From assembly GCF_030272615.1 (NCBI RefSeq), contig NC_081410.1:221577415-221641414 (forward strand): DNA of 64,000 bases. The letters run 5' to 3'. This document shows positions 37,280-49,600 of this stretch, one piece after another (within the stretch, counting starts at the first letter, position 1; every line of letters begins with the position of its first letter). The notes beneath the pieces were generated by a model that saw nothing but the letters and a program-made list of their open reading frames with translations, did no database searches and was not told the origin of the DNA. Made by a program: the position numbers and the translations under genes. The DNA comes from Cryptomeria japonica (Eukaryota > Streptophyta > Pinopsida > Cupressales > Cupressaceae).

Positions 37280-39360
37280 GCTGAATATTTCCTATATTCA
37301 ATGCAATGGGTATCAACTCTTTTCCTACCAGCCTTTTTGTACACTAATTTTGTTTGTTTATTTTGGAATGACTAAGAGGAACATGGTACAATTGAATGCT
37401 CAGCTAGTGTCGATCTTTCTCTAAACTGAACTTGTATTACTTTTATAATTTTACTAGATGGCTAAAATTCCATTACTTAATTGTACAACTATATTTATTT
37501 TAGGTGATGATGAGCATGAACTGATATGCTTGTTGTTGATATTGAATACGATGAATGTAGACACTTGTTAAATTTCATAGCCCAATCTCATGAGATGTGT
37601 AAAAGTTCTTAAATTCAAGTAGAATCATAAACTATAATTCTCATAATGATATTTTATTTGAAAAGATAATAAAAACTGTAAACTATCAATCTCATAATGG
37701 TATTTTATTTGAAGAGACAATAAAAACTATAAACTAACAATCTTATAATGGTATTTTATATGAAAATTTTATAATGCAATTTCATGAGTTATATAAAAAT
37801 TCTAAAATTCAAATAAAACCAAAAACTATCAATATCATAATGATAATTTATTTGAAAGCATTTTGAATCTACAAGATCTCTCAAATAGATTTGAAGAGAC
37901 AATAAAACTATCAATTGAATTCTTCCTCCTCATTATCACTCCTATCCTTCTAATGAATTGGAATGTTATTGCTTCTATATAGTCACAATATAATCTTAAA
38001 TATTAAATATACGTAGGAAACAGATTTGAAACAGAGACCAAATTTTATATCAAGAAAGAAAGAAAAAGGAAACAGATTTGAAACGGGAGATCTGGTCAAA
38101 GTTTTTGATCACGGGTATTGGAGGCAACCCTAAAACTAGTGCCCTGACGTAGATCAAAATGAATTTCAAAAAATAATGCAAGCATTATAAAACTGTTTTG
38201 CAACCTTTAAAAAAAGTGGTATTCCTGCACAAAAAATGCTCACACTATTTACTCCATGCAATTTCTTCTGCTTCTGCTTCTACTGGTGATATTATATTGG
38301 CTAATCCAAACTTAAAGCACAATAATTTTATGGTTGCTCCCCCCCTTGTTTTGTAACCTGCATTTTCTGGTCTGGGTCTGTTTCATTCACCCTATAAGAT
38401 ACATGGCTTGTCCAATCTGTTGATTCTATAAACTTGTACACCCTTTTTCCTACAGATTTCCCAGTACTAATACTGAATTCATTGGATTCTAAATTATAGT
38501 TTCACCAGAAAAAAAGTGATTTTGTTTTGCTTAAATTAGAAGAAGATGCATAACTTAATTCATTGGATTCAAATTGCTACCAGGCGAGATGTGGAATTCT
38601 AGGTATCGGGATTTTGTTTGCCTAAGTTAGGGTAGAAGATGTTTCGCTGAATTTTTTAGATTTTAAATTACAGTTTTCAAATTATCTCACACAAAAGTAA
38701 TATATAATCTTCATTCTGAAAATTAAAAAAATTGAAATTTTACAGAATGGTAAGGACTTGTTTTGTTTCTGAATTGAGCGAGTTTGGCTTAAGAATTCTG
38801 AAAACACAGCTTAGAATTTCAGTTTTAAATTGATGAATACTGCACATTCATTTAAGAAATTTGAGATTTGATACATAAGAATATAAATTTTTGAAGACCA
38901 TTAGTTTTAAGAATAACAGACACCTAACATCTCACCTAACATCTCAAATATTTGTTAAACATATTCATAAATAATTTAACATGACATAGTAAAGATTAAA
39001 TGATCTATTTCTTTAAAAATAAAAAAAGTAATATAAAATATGCAAATACTTAGAACATAAAAATATATTCTTTTAAATAAATATATTCTAAATAATACTT
39101 CATTATTCTCTTTCAATTAAATGTCCAAGCATGCCAAAATTGATTACAATTGTTATAAAATAAATATATATATTTTTAAAGTTACATAAAACTGATTACA
39201 ATTGTTATATATTGTATTACAATTTGGTATTTAAAAACTAAAACTGAGTACTCTCATTGGAGACAATTAAAGCTACCAATTTGCATGTAGAGCCATAAGA
39301 GGGCATGCAAAAACCCCACACATCTCTAACTAAAGCCTACAAAACAAAAGTCAATTGTCC

Positions 39361-39596
39361 AAGTTCAAATCTGTAGGATTGATATGATTACAAGATATAA
39401 TCAAAGCATTATTAGAAATAAAATTGTAGAACATACAAGTTCAAATCTGTCATAAGGATTGATATGATTACAAGATAACATCAAAGCATTATAAGAAATA
39501 AAATTGTAGAACATACAAGTTCAAATCTGTCATAAGGATTGATATGATTGCAAGATAAAATCAAAGCATTATAAAAAATAAAATTGTAGAACATAC
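39361..39596. repeat. Tandem repeat of 76-80 bp, three copies, each carrying the 5' splice-site sequence
   Basis: Three units (39361-39436, 39437-39516, 39517-39596) share AAGTTCAAATCTGT at the left and GTAGAACATAC at the right. On the minus strand each begins GTATGTTCTACAATTTTAT, the same sequence that follows the exon end at 39597. Copy B has two shorter versions at about 45080-45228. Confidence 0.88.
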
Positions 39597-39763
39597 GTTA
39601 GTGCAGCCATGAGTTGTGGGTGATTGTAGAGCAAACGACGAGCTCCTCTCCTAATGAGGCCATAAAATATGTTTGCCCACATAAGCGTTCTAGGCAAATA
39701 CATAGGGAGAAACCTTGGGGGAGGAATACACAATGTAAGTGGCGCAATTATGAGAGGAGCCAT
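39597..39763 (-). pseudogene. First exon of an unidentified gene, copy A
   Basis: ATG 39763 opens a 55-codon frame that ends at a consensus-like donor (AC|GTATGTTC). The peptide contains PPPRFLPMYLPRTLMWANIF and RRLLYNHPQLMAAL, nearly the same as in copy B. A TATA box about 57 bp upstream is kept in both copies. No matching downstream exon was recognised, so this may be a gene fragment. The N-terminus is hydrophobic and could be a signal anchor or targeting sequence. I do not recognise the family. Confidence 0.55.
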
Positions 39764-39819
39764 CACACTTCCAAACAACTGAGTTGGGGTTTAAACACTA
39801 AAAAATATATGGTTTATAC

Positions 39820-39831
39820 GATATATATAGG
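39820..39831 (-). promoter_or_regulatory. TATA box upstream of exon copy A
   Basis: The minus strand reads CCCTATATATATCG, about 57 bp before ATG 39763. Spacing and sequence match copy B, which argues for a retained promoter rather than a chance AT run. Confidence 0.5.
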
Positions 39832-40400
39832 GCGATTTTGAATAAAAATTGGAAATCTAAATTGATTGTTAGTTCAAACATTTACAAATCAGTCTTTTAT
39901 GTTAAGTTTACTGTTGATTTTTAGTTCAAATAGCAAAACTAATTTAGTCCTTATATAGAGATTTGATTATTTTATCATTTAATTCAAAATAATTATATTA
40001 AATTTATAATTTAATTAATTAAATACAATTAAAATAAATACTTAAATAATATTCAAATTATTTAATATACTAAAAAATATTATTAAAAATAAAAGAAAAA
40101 AAATTCTTCTATTTAGAATTTCCTTTTTAATGCAAAGGCGATATAATTTTCTACCTTCTAGTTAAGTATATCTTTTATTTCTAATTTAAAATATTTTATT
40201 TTTTAAATAAATATAAATTGTGAATAAAAATATGAAAATTTAAGTTGGTAATATGATTTTTTTACTTTTTAAAGTTTTTTAAAGTTTTTTTTTTGTTTTA
40301 GTGTTGATTTACAATTTAAATGTCAAAATATATTTTCATCATTTATTGAAAAAAATAATTATAATTCAATTAATTAAATACAATTGAAACAAGTCCACAT

Positions 40401-41890
40401 AGTGGCTAGTACTTGCTTTGTTTTTAGTATAGTTGTAATAATAATTATGAATTAATTTTAATAATGATTATATTTTTAAAATTATAATAATTAAGATAAA
40501 AAATTAAACATAATTATTTCATAATAATTAAAATTTTACTAGAAAAAATAATATAAATTAAAGAAATCCTAATAAATTTTTAATTTCACAAAATAAAGTT
40601 AAATAATTGAAATAGTTTTAGATTTAAATCTACTTTAAAAACTAAAATATAATAAACAAAAATGTGTAAACAAAACTATATAAAAAATTAAATATTAAGA
40701 AAAATTAAAATTAATAATAAATAACAATAGTCTTGATAGATAATAATTTTATTAAGTCAAATTAATTAAATAAAAATAGTAATAATCTTTTAAATTCATT
40801 GTAATTTAAATATAATAAAATATGTATAAAAATATAATTAGTTTTTAACATATTAATTCAATAAAAGAAAGTTGTAACTAAAAATAACAAATCGATTTAT
40901 TTTATTATAACATAACATTTTTTTTACTTATATAATTGTTATTATAAATAGATATCCCTTAAAATTTTATACAATTTGATACTTTTATTATTTGATTTGA
41001 TTATAGATCTATTTATGTTATAATAATATATTATTAAAATAATATAACATTATAAAATTCTATATTTATTTTCCTCTATAAAATATCTATAATACATATA
41101 GCAATATAAAATGCATCACAAAAATAAAGAAAGTTCAATTTTTTAGAAATAGTGGTCGTGACTATTTTTCCTAAATTTACATATTTGTTTGTCATTGGTT
41201 CAAATTAATTTTTTTAATAACTAGTTAACTGGAAAAACAAAAAACTCATTACAATAGTATTGCCTAACAACAAGTACTAATAACTATTAAATATATTTCA
41301 ATTATATAATCATTGTTTATTGGAAAAAAACATTTTTTTAAAGTAAATAAAATAATTTACAATAAATAAATAACTGTTCTATTTAAAGTTGTTTTCTACA
41401 TAAAGATATATAATTTTCTTTTCAATATAAACTAAATTAACTATATCTTTTAAATTTAAATTTAACTATTTACTTAGGTATAATTCTTTAATAAAAGTTG
41501 AATAACTCAAAGTATTAAGATGAAAATATTGATATCTAAGTTGGTTGTTTGGTTTAAACATTCAAAAATTAATTTTGATAATATGTTTATTGTTATTTTA
41601 TTTTTACATGTAGAAGTTATGTAGTTATCTTGTGAAGTATATCTTTTATTTATAAATTCAATTATTTATTTTGATATATTTTTTCAATTAAAATTTATAT
41701 AATTCAAAATATTGTCAAATAAGAATATTGAAATCTAAATTGATTGTTTGATTCAAATATTGAAGAATTAATTTTGATAATATATTTAATTTTTTTCTTC
41801 TCTTTAAAAGAAAAAGAAAAATTACCATTATCTGCAAGTTTTTTGAGATCGGGATTTTCAGTTTCTTAGAATTATATTAATTTTTTTATA
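40401..41890. other. Very AT-rich sequence without gene
   Basis: Long A/T runs with AATTAATT and TATATA words. It contains diverged copies of an AT-rich unit (AATTAATTAAATACAATTGAAA...; TAAATTAAGTATATCTTTTA) also seen at 39960, 45700, 46260 and 53340. No coding region. Confidence 0.5.
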
Positions 41891-41898
41891 TTTAAACA

Positions 41899-43160
41899 AT
41901 GTCTTCCAATGGTGATTTAAATACGGCGTGGTTGATTTTAGCACCTTTCAGAAATAAATCCGATTATGTCCTTGTGAGAATTCTAAGATTTTCATTTGTT
42001 TCCTCATGGATTGCAATGATTTTAGGATATGCACATAGTAGATTTGCTGCAAATTTTTTAAGACTTTCAAGCATATGCAATTGGCAGGTATAAAGCCAAC
42101 TTCCACTACCTTTGCTAGCGTCCCCCCTACGCATGCCAAAATGGGAGCTTTGTAATAGAGCATGGAAATATTTTCAGATGTTGTACTTACAACTGGCCTA
42201 ATAGAAGTGTATGCACAATGTGGAAGCATTGAGAAGGCAAGTGAACTGTTTCAAAGAATGCCTCAAAGAAATGTGATCACATGGAATACACACAAATGAA
42301 TATGTTGAAAAGGCTTTAAAAACCTTCAAGTAAATGCAATTGGTAGGTGTGAAGTCAAATTTTACAACTTTTGCTAGCATCCTTCCCGCCTGTGCAAAAA
42401 TGGGATCTTTGGAACATGATATGGATATCCATCTAAGCATAAATGATAGAGAAATATTTTTAGATGTTGTAGTAGCAACTGCCATGGGAGACATGTATGC
42501 AAAATGTGGAGGAAGCACAAACAAAGCATGCGAAGTGTTTGACAAAATACCTCAAAGAAGTTTGATTTCATGGATTGCCATGATTGTAGGATAAAATTAA
42601 ACTAGATTTGTTGAAAAGGCATTAGAAACTTTCAAGAAAACACAATTGGAGATTATACCTGAAAGAAATGTGGTGTCATGGAATAATGTGATTGAATGAT
42701 ATGTACTACATGGATTTGTTGAAATGGCTTTAGAAACTTTCAAGCAAATGCAACTGGCAGGTGTAAATCCAAATGCCACAAACTTTAAGCATCCTCCATG
42801 ATTGTGCCAAAATGGGAGCTTTTAAACAGGTCATGGACATCCATTAAAGCATAAAGGATCAAATAATTTTGTGAGATGTTGTAGTTGCAACTTCCCTAGT
42901 TGACAAGTTGCAAATTGTGGAAGCATAGAAAAGACATTTCAATTGTTTGACATAATGCCTCAAGAAAATGTGGTTTCATGGACTGCAACGATTGCAAAAT
43001 ATGTACATAATGGATTAATTGGAAAGGCTTTAGAAACTTTCAAGCAAATGCAAGTGGTAGGTTTAAAGCTAGATTCCACAACCTTTGTTAGCATCCAACC
43101 TGCTTGTCCCAAAATGGGAGCTTTGGAATAGGGTGTGGATATCCATCAAAGAAAAATGCT
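41899..43160 (+). pseudogene. Pentatricopeptide repeat (PPR, PLS-type) pseudogene
   Basis: Three shifting frames carry recognisable PPR pieces in order: a first weak unit (SSWIAMILGYAHS), then KALKTFK with TTFASILPACAKMGSLE, DMYAKCGGSTNKACEVFDKIPQRS with LISWIAMIVG, a copy with VEMALETFKQMQLAGV, and QLFDIMPQENVVSWTATIAKY with LETFKQMQVVGLKLDSTTF. The pattern of P, L and S units (VVSWTAMI-type S motifs, CAKMGSLE-type) is typical of plant organelle RNA-editing and processing factors. It has many stops and frameshifts, no visible start methionine and no E or DYW domain, so it is a decayed internal piece. It lies between the two copies of the segmental duplication. Confidence 0.88.
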
Positions 43161-45228
43161 TTTCATGTTTACCTGTTAATATGGTTCAAGCCTCAATGAG
43201 AATTTGATGTCTTTTGCATCCTATAAACTAGTGTAGAGGCCAATAGGTACTAGCTCCAATGCTTTTGCATGATCGTTAAAAAATGGCCCTTCAGCCATTT
43301 CTTAACTTGACTCTAGTGTTAATATTGGTGAATATTTTCTTTTCTATTTTTATGCAATGGGTATCAACTCTATTACTGTTAGCCTTTCTCTAGACTAACC
43401 CTTTTTTTCCCTATTTTTTTCATTTTGTAATGGCCAGAAGAGAAAGGGTATGCTTAAATTCATCCAAACCCCAAATTGTCTCTCTATTTACATGGATGTA
43501 GGTATAAGTTTAGGCTTCATCTAATTCAATTGTAAAGTATTATTTTCTAAATGATTGGAAAGTATAACAAAGAGGCTCAACCATGTCCATCACCATAGCT
43601 TGTTTGGTAAGGAGTTTCCAAACTTCATTACTTAATTGTACAAGTATATTTGTTTTAGGCGATGATGAGGAGGAACTGATATGTTTGCTATTGATATAGA
43701 CATCTGGAAAATTGAGATGTGTAAAAGCTTCAAAATTCCAGTATAATGGTATTTTATCTGAAAGCATTCCTGAATCACGAAGATCTCAAGCATATATGAA
43801 AAGACAATAAAAACTATCAATAGAGTCTTATGAAGGGATCATACCAACCTCCCCCCTCATTGTCATTCCTATCTTTCCAATGAATTGAACATTTCTAGAT
43901 ACTACGTTCTATTCTTCTTTGAAACAACATTGTTTTGTTACATTGTCATTTCAAAAAGGATAACAAATCTAGAGACCTAAATATATCCACACCTAGTCAT
44001 ATTAGGCTTTATCCAATTCCAATTATTTATTAAATAAATATGTTTCATTAATTAATTATTGGTTATCTTTGTTCATGTTACTTAAAAAATTAATTCTTTA
44101 TTTAATGAAAATGGATCAAATTGACCCCTTTTCTAGGAACCATTACTTACCAATTTCAGTTTGAAATGTGTGGTTTAAACATTAGATTGTTAAATATTTA
44201 AAGGACAAACCCCAATTCAATTTTCATTATCTAATCATTTGATCAATCCAAGAGAAATCCACTTAATCAGACTTCATCATTGATTACATTGATATTGTAT
44301 CATTAATATATGTCCAATCCACACACCAACTTCATTTTCTTAACATGAATTTGATCTTAAAAAAAACCCATAATATTAAAGCTTACTAATTTCAGCCACG
44401 TGAATTTAACATAAAGCAGAAAACAAAAGAAAAAATCATTTATCAAACTTTTAATAATTTTAGATCTAATCATAAAATATTAATTGTAATCAGTATACAC
44501 CATCTTCCAGAAAACACTTCAATACTACAATTGAAACTAAATTCCCATACTTACTTTTATCATTTTTAAAACTATACATTAATCATTATCATCTCAACTT
44601 CTATATTTTAAAATTCTAAAATTATCTACTTCTACATGTTCATTTATTCTTTAACATAGCATAACATAGTAAACAATAAGTGATTCATTTCTTTAAAAAT
44701 AACCAATTAATATAAAATACACAAATCCTTAGAACATAAAAAACATACTCATTTAAATAAATATATATTTAATACATGATTCTAAATAATACTTCATTAA
44801 AGAACTCCATAAAACCCAAAATTAGCATATATTGTGTAGCAATTTGTTTCTTAAAAACTAAAATTGTCTACCATCAATCTCAAGAGACAGTAAAAGCTAT
44901 CAATTAAATCCCTTGCACGCAAAGCCATAATGAAGGGCATGCAAAAACTCCATGTGTCTCTAACCAAACAACCACTTTATTGTATTCCTATCAATACAAT
45001 CTCCTTAATTTTGTGAAAATCAATTTTTTTTGTTCTTCTGGTTGATCACAAATTCCTACAAAACAAAACCCAATCATCTAAGTTCAAATATGTCATCAAG
45101 GATTGGTATGATTGCAAGATAAAACAAGAACCTAATAAGAAATTAAATTGTAGAACATGCCTTTCAAGGATTGGTATGATCGCAAGATAAAACAAGAACC
45201 TAATAAGAAATAAAATTGTAGAACATAC

Positions 45229-45422
45229 CTTACATAACTTAGAGCAGCCATGAGTTGTGGGTGATTGTAGAGCAAACGATGAGCTCCTCTCATGATGAGG
45301 CCATAAAATATGTTTGCCCACATAAGTGTTCTAGGCAAACATATGAGGAGAAACCTTGGGGGAGGACTATACACCATGAGTGGATAGAAAACGGGTAATA
45401 TTGTAATCATGATAGAAGCCAT
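45229..45422 (-). pseudogene. First exon of an unidentified gene, copy B
   Basis: ATG 45422 opens a frame of 64 codons ending at the donor AG|GTATGTTCTAC. The peptide shares PPPRFL, CLPRTLMWANIFYGLI and RRLLYNHPQLMAAL-type segments with copy A, but its first 18 residues differ. The better agreement in the centre than in flanking DNA hints at past selection on the protein. No downstream exon was identified. It may be a live gene with distant exons, or a fragment. Confidence 0.55.
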
Positions 45423-45479
45423 CACACTTCCAAACGAGTGTGTTGGGTTTCAATGCAAAAGATATATAATTTATATGTG

Positions 45480-45488
45480 TATATATAG
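45480..45488 (-). promoter_or_regulatory. TATA box upstream of exon copy B
   Basis: The minus strand reads CCCTATATATAC, about 59 bp before ATG 45422, the same spacing as in copy A. Confidence 0.5.
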
Positions 45489-46018
45489 GGTAGATAATTC
45501 AAGTTATTTTGAGTAAAAATATGAAAATCTAAATTGGTTGTTTAGTTCAAACATTCATGGTAATGTCATTTTTTTTTTTTTTTGTTAAGTTTACAATTGT
45601 TGATTTACAGTTCAAATATAGCAAAACTAATTTAGTCTTTATATAAAGATTTAGATTATTTCAAAAATCTATATTTATGATTTAATTTAAACTTATAATA
45701 TATTAACAATATAATTTAATTAATTATATACAATTGAAATAAATACTAAAATAATATTCAAATTACATAATATAAAAAAAAATATTGTAGAAAATAAAAT
45801 AAAATAAAATTGAAAAATAATACTTCTATTTAGAATTGTCTCTTTAATGCACAGGGAGTGTAGTTTTCTTTTGCATATAAACTAAATTAAGAAATATGTA
45901 GAGGGTGTAGTTTTCTTCTGCATATAAGCTAAATTAAATATATCTTTTATATTTTAATTTAATTATTTATTTTATATTAAATTTATATTGTGGACTATAA
46001 TATAGAAGTTTGAGTTGG

Positions 46019-46092
46019 TTTTTTTTTAAACAAAAGGCTAAAGCCTATATTATATTATAAAATAAGGAAATTGCATAGAATTGTGACCTGCA
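46019..46092 (-). mobile_element. Short 5'-truncated LINE 3' end with poly(A)
   Basis: On the minus strand the insert ends AATATAGGCTTTAGCCTTTTGTTT followed by a run of A. This form is typical of plant L1 3' ends. TTGGTT on both sides (about 46014 and 46086) may be the target-site duplication within the AT-rich background. Confidence 0.55.
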
Positions 46093-46680
46093 TTGGTTGT
46101 TTTTAGTTTTGGTAATATGTTTTTTAATTTTTATGTAAGTTTAGTGTTTTAATTTACACTTTAAATGTAGTAATCCAATTTAACCTTTATATACATTTGG
46201 ATTGTTTCAAAAATTTATTTTTACCATTTATTCTAAAAAATAATTATAGAATAAAAAATATAATTCCATTTATTGAAACAAATATTTAAATATATTCAAA
46301 TTACATAATCATTATTATGAAAAAATATTTTAATAAATGAAATAACTCTTCTATTTAGAATTGTTTTTTAAGTGAGAGGATAAATAATTGGTTTTTTTTT
46401 TCTCATATAAACTAAATTAAGTATATCTTTTAATTCTAAATTTCACTATATATTTTGTTATAATTTTTTTAATAAAGGTTAAGTTGACTGTTTGATTTCA
46501 TAATTTAAAAAAATAAAATAAAATTAGAAATCGAGAGAATCCAGAATAAGGAGGCTAGGCCTCAGCGAAACAAAGCTGTCACCGCCACAAGACAACAAAA
46601 ATCAAAGTAACAACAGGGTGCGTAATCCACACAAAAGAGTACTAGCAAACTAACTGCATTATGGGAAGTCAACAAAAGCA

Positions 46681-49600
46681 TCATGAGAGGATGTCGTCAT
46701 GGGGTTCAACCCATGCCGACCATCCTTGAGGTCCTTCCATCCAAACAATGGTCGTTTGACTCTGAATCTGTGCCAGCATCTCAACTTGGGCGTAGGAGGG
46801 CTCCCTGTTATCTTTAATTTCGTTGTTTAGCTTCTTGAGAGCCTCCTCAAAGGGGGATAGGTTGTCCTTGTTGCACCTCCACTCATAACCATCCTTCATC
46901 TCATTGATGAACATGGTGGTGTGATCATCCTTGAGGACCCTCAGGAGCTTGAGCTTTTCAGCGTTCATAGTAGAGGCAACCTGTACGACAATTTTGAAGA
47001 ATGTGAGTCTTCAAAAGGATTCAGTAAGGGCCTTGGCTTGGCCTTCAAACCTATCAACATTCATAATTTTCTAAATATACCAAATAATATTGGTAGATAA
47101 ATTAAACCAAAAGATATTAGCATCCTTTTTCAATCCTTTAATGTGCCCAGAAATAATTTCCATAGTATTCACAAGATTAGGGATAGAAAAGCCAAACATT
47201 AACCAGATTTCCTTAGCAATGGAGCAATCAAAGAAAATATGCCTGCCAGTCTCAGGAAGTTTACAAATAGAGCACAAATCATTATTATCATAATTCCTCC
47301 GGAGAGGAAGTCTATTAAATATCATAAGCCATTCAAAGCACTTGATTTTTGGCTCGATCGAACTTTTCCATAGCATGTTGAAGGTCTTTTGCCACTACAT
47401 AACAGGCAGACCAGCATACCATAAACTGTTAACATGCTTAGTGATGGAAGCCTCATAAGCTAAGACAAAGTGAATGTTACGAGCCTTAATTTTAGCCAAA
47501 ATAGTACCATCATCCCATTTAAAAGACAAAAATCTATGAGAATCAGCATCACAGTCTTTAGGAAGACTGAAATCAATACAAGCCTGCTTAATCATGTTGT
47601 AGGTTCTTTTTTGAGTGGGGGGGAGGTTAAATTTTGAGCTGAGATCTTCCCACGTGATAAGAGTATCATGTTCCAAAATGTCAATAAGATATTTGATCCC
47701 TTTGCTTGCCCAGGCTTTAGCTGAGCATCCCCGAGTGGAAGAGGTTCCACCATAAAGATCTCTCGCCATGAATCAGGTCACCATTGTTGACACTAGTGTT
47801 GACCCAAAACCCCCTAACATGTTCCCAGGATTTCCAAATAGACTTGAACACACAAGTGCCCTGGACAGAAACAGGAAAACCACTAGCCACAAGGTCGGTG
47901 AGAGGTAAACCCTTCCAAGACTTAGCATTCTTAGGGACAACCCTCTCAATATTGTGTTTGATTAAAACCTTCCAAGGTTCTTGATCTTCGAGAGAATGGA
48001 AGATCCACTTAGCCGCAAGGGCAATACCTTGGATCCTAAGATCCTTTAATCCAAGGCCACCAAAATATTTCTCAATATGGCACCACTTCCAGTTAACAAC
48101 GTGTAATTTATTATTACCTTTTCCATCAGACCAAAGGAAGCGTCTAACAACCTTTTGAATTTCTAAGATCTGATAGTTGCTATACATCCAAGTAGAGGAG
48201 TAGTAGATATTATAGGAGGAGAGGATTTTTTGGCACACTTGAACCCTTCCAGCTAGGGAGAGGAATCTATGGTTCCATTTACTAATTTTCTTATCAATTT
48301 TCTCCTTAACCCAGAGCCACATATCTTTGAGGGAAGGGGACACCGAGAAGGGAACTCCAAGGTATCTAACGATTTTGTTAGGGCCACCCCATTGGTAGCC
48401 AAGGTGTCCAAACCAGTCAGGGGGGTGATCCATCCAGCTAAGGAAGGTAGACTTAGTTTGGGAGATCCGAGCTCCAGAAATTGACCCAAAGCATTGGATT
48501 TTAAGGTTAAGCTTATCCATGTTCTACTTGGTGAGCTCTAGAAAAAGAGCCGTGTCATCGGCAAACTGAATATTCATCAATTCATTATCATCAGGGAGCC
48601 TAATCCCATTAACCTTTGGGGAGAGAGAGTTATCCCTAAGGAGGTAGAATAAAGTGTCAGAGGCAATAACAAAGAGAGCAAGGGCCAAAGGGCAGCCTTG
48701 TCTAATGGACCGAGAGAGCATAATGGAAGAGGAGAGGGAGCCATTTACATCAATTTGAGCAGAGGCATCTTGAAGGAGGACCTTGACATAAGTACAAAAT
48801 TCACTAGGAAAGCCAAAGGCTTCAAGCATCGTAATAATAAAGTCCCATTCCACCCTATCATAGGCTTTCTCAAAGTCAAGGAGAAACATAGCAGTGTCTT
48901 AACTAGAGACTTTAGACCATTCCATGGCTTCCCAACTTGTGATGAGATTTTCCAGGATATACCTACCCTTAATGAAGCCGGTTTGGGTGGGGCAGATGAA
49001 CTTGGGTAGGATCTTTTCTAGTCGGACGACCAATATTTTAGCTAGGATCTTATAGGACACATTGAGAAGGGTAATGGGTCTCGAGTTCTTAACAAGGGCC
49101 TTGCCACCATCCTTGGGTATGAGTTTAATAAGTCCCTTATTGATAACATTGCCAAGGGAACCCTTACCAAAAGCCTCATTGTATATATCAAGAAGATCAA
49201 AGAAAACCCAGTTAAGGTTGGCTTTGTAGAAATCAACTGGGAGCCCATTAGGCCCCAGAGCTTTGTCATTGTGGAGAGAGTTGATGGCTTTCTGAATTTC
49301 ATCAATTGTGAAATTCTATTTAAGGAGGCAAGATTCCCCCTTGGAGATCCTACAGGGAATGATGGACTTGCATTTAAGTCTGAGGGCCTTGGCAGCCTCA
49401 GAGTCTTCAGATATGAAAAGTTTTTGGTAGAAGAGGGCAAAGGCTTCTTTAATGTTGTCTAAATCAACAATAAGTCTATCAATCTTTTCCCGGATTTGCT
49501 TATGTTTAAGTAGATTAAAGAAAAACTTGGAGCCTTTATCGCCAAATTGGAGCCAATGGCTATGGGCTCTAGTCATGGCCCCCTTGATCTTAACTTGCTG

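Larger units (their letters stand above)
37280..40400. repeat. Dispersed segmental duplication, copy A
   Basis: Anchors recur in the same order in copy B (43340-46240): CAATGGGTATCAACTCT, GGTGATGATGAG-ATGAACTGATATG, the AGAACATAAAAA tract, and the gene-like block around 39597-39763. Identity is uneven, perhaps 70-85% by eye. A local ~55-bp repeat (CTCATAATGGTATTTTATTTGAA) appears three or four times at 37631-37850. The copies share orientation and lie about 6 kb apart. Confidence 0.8.
43340..46240. repeat. Dispersed segmental duplication, copy B
   Basis: Counterpart of copy A, with the same anchors in order and the same strand. It includes the exon block at 45229-45422 and an AT-rich tail related to 39840-40400. 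A short LINE tail has inserted at 46019-46092. Confidence 0.8.
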
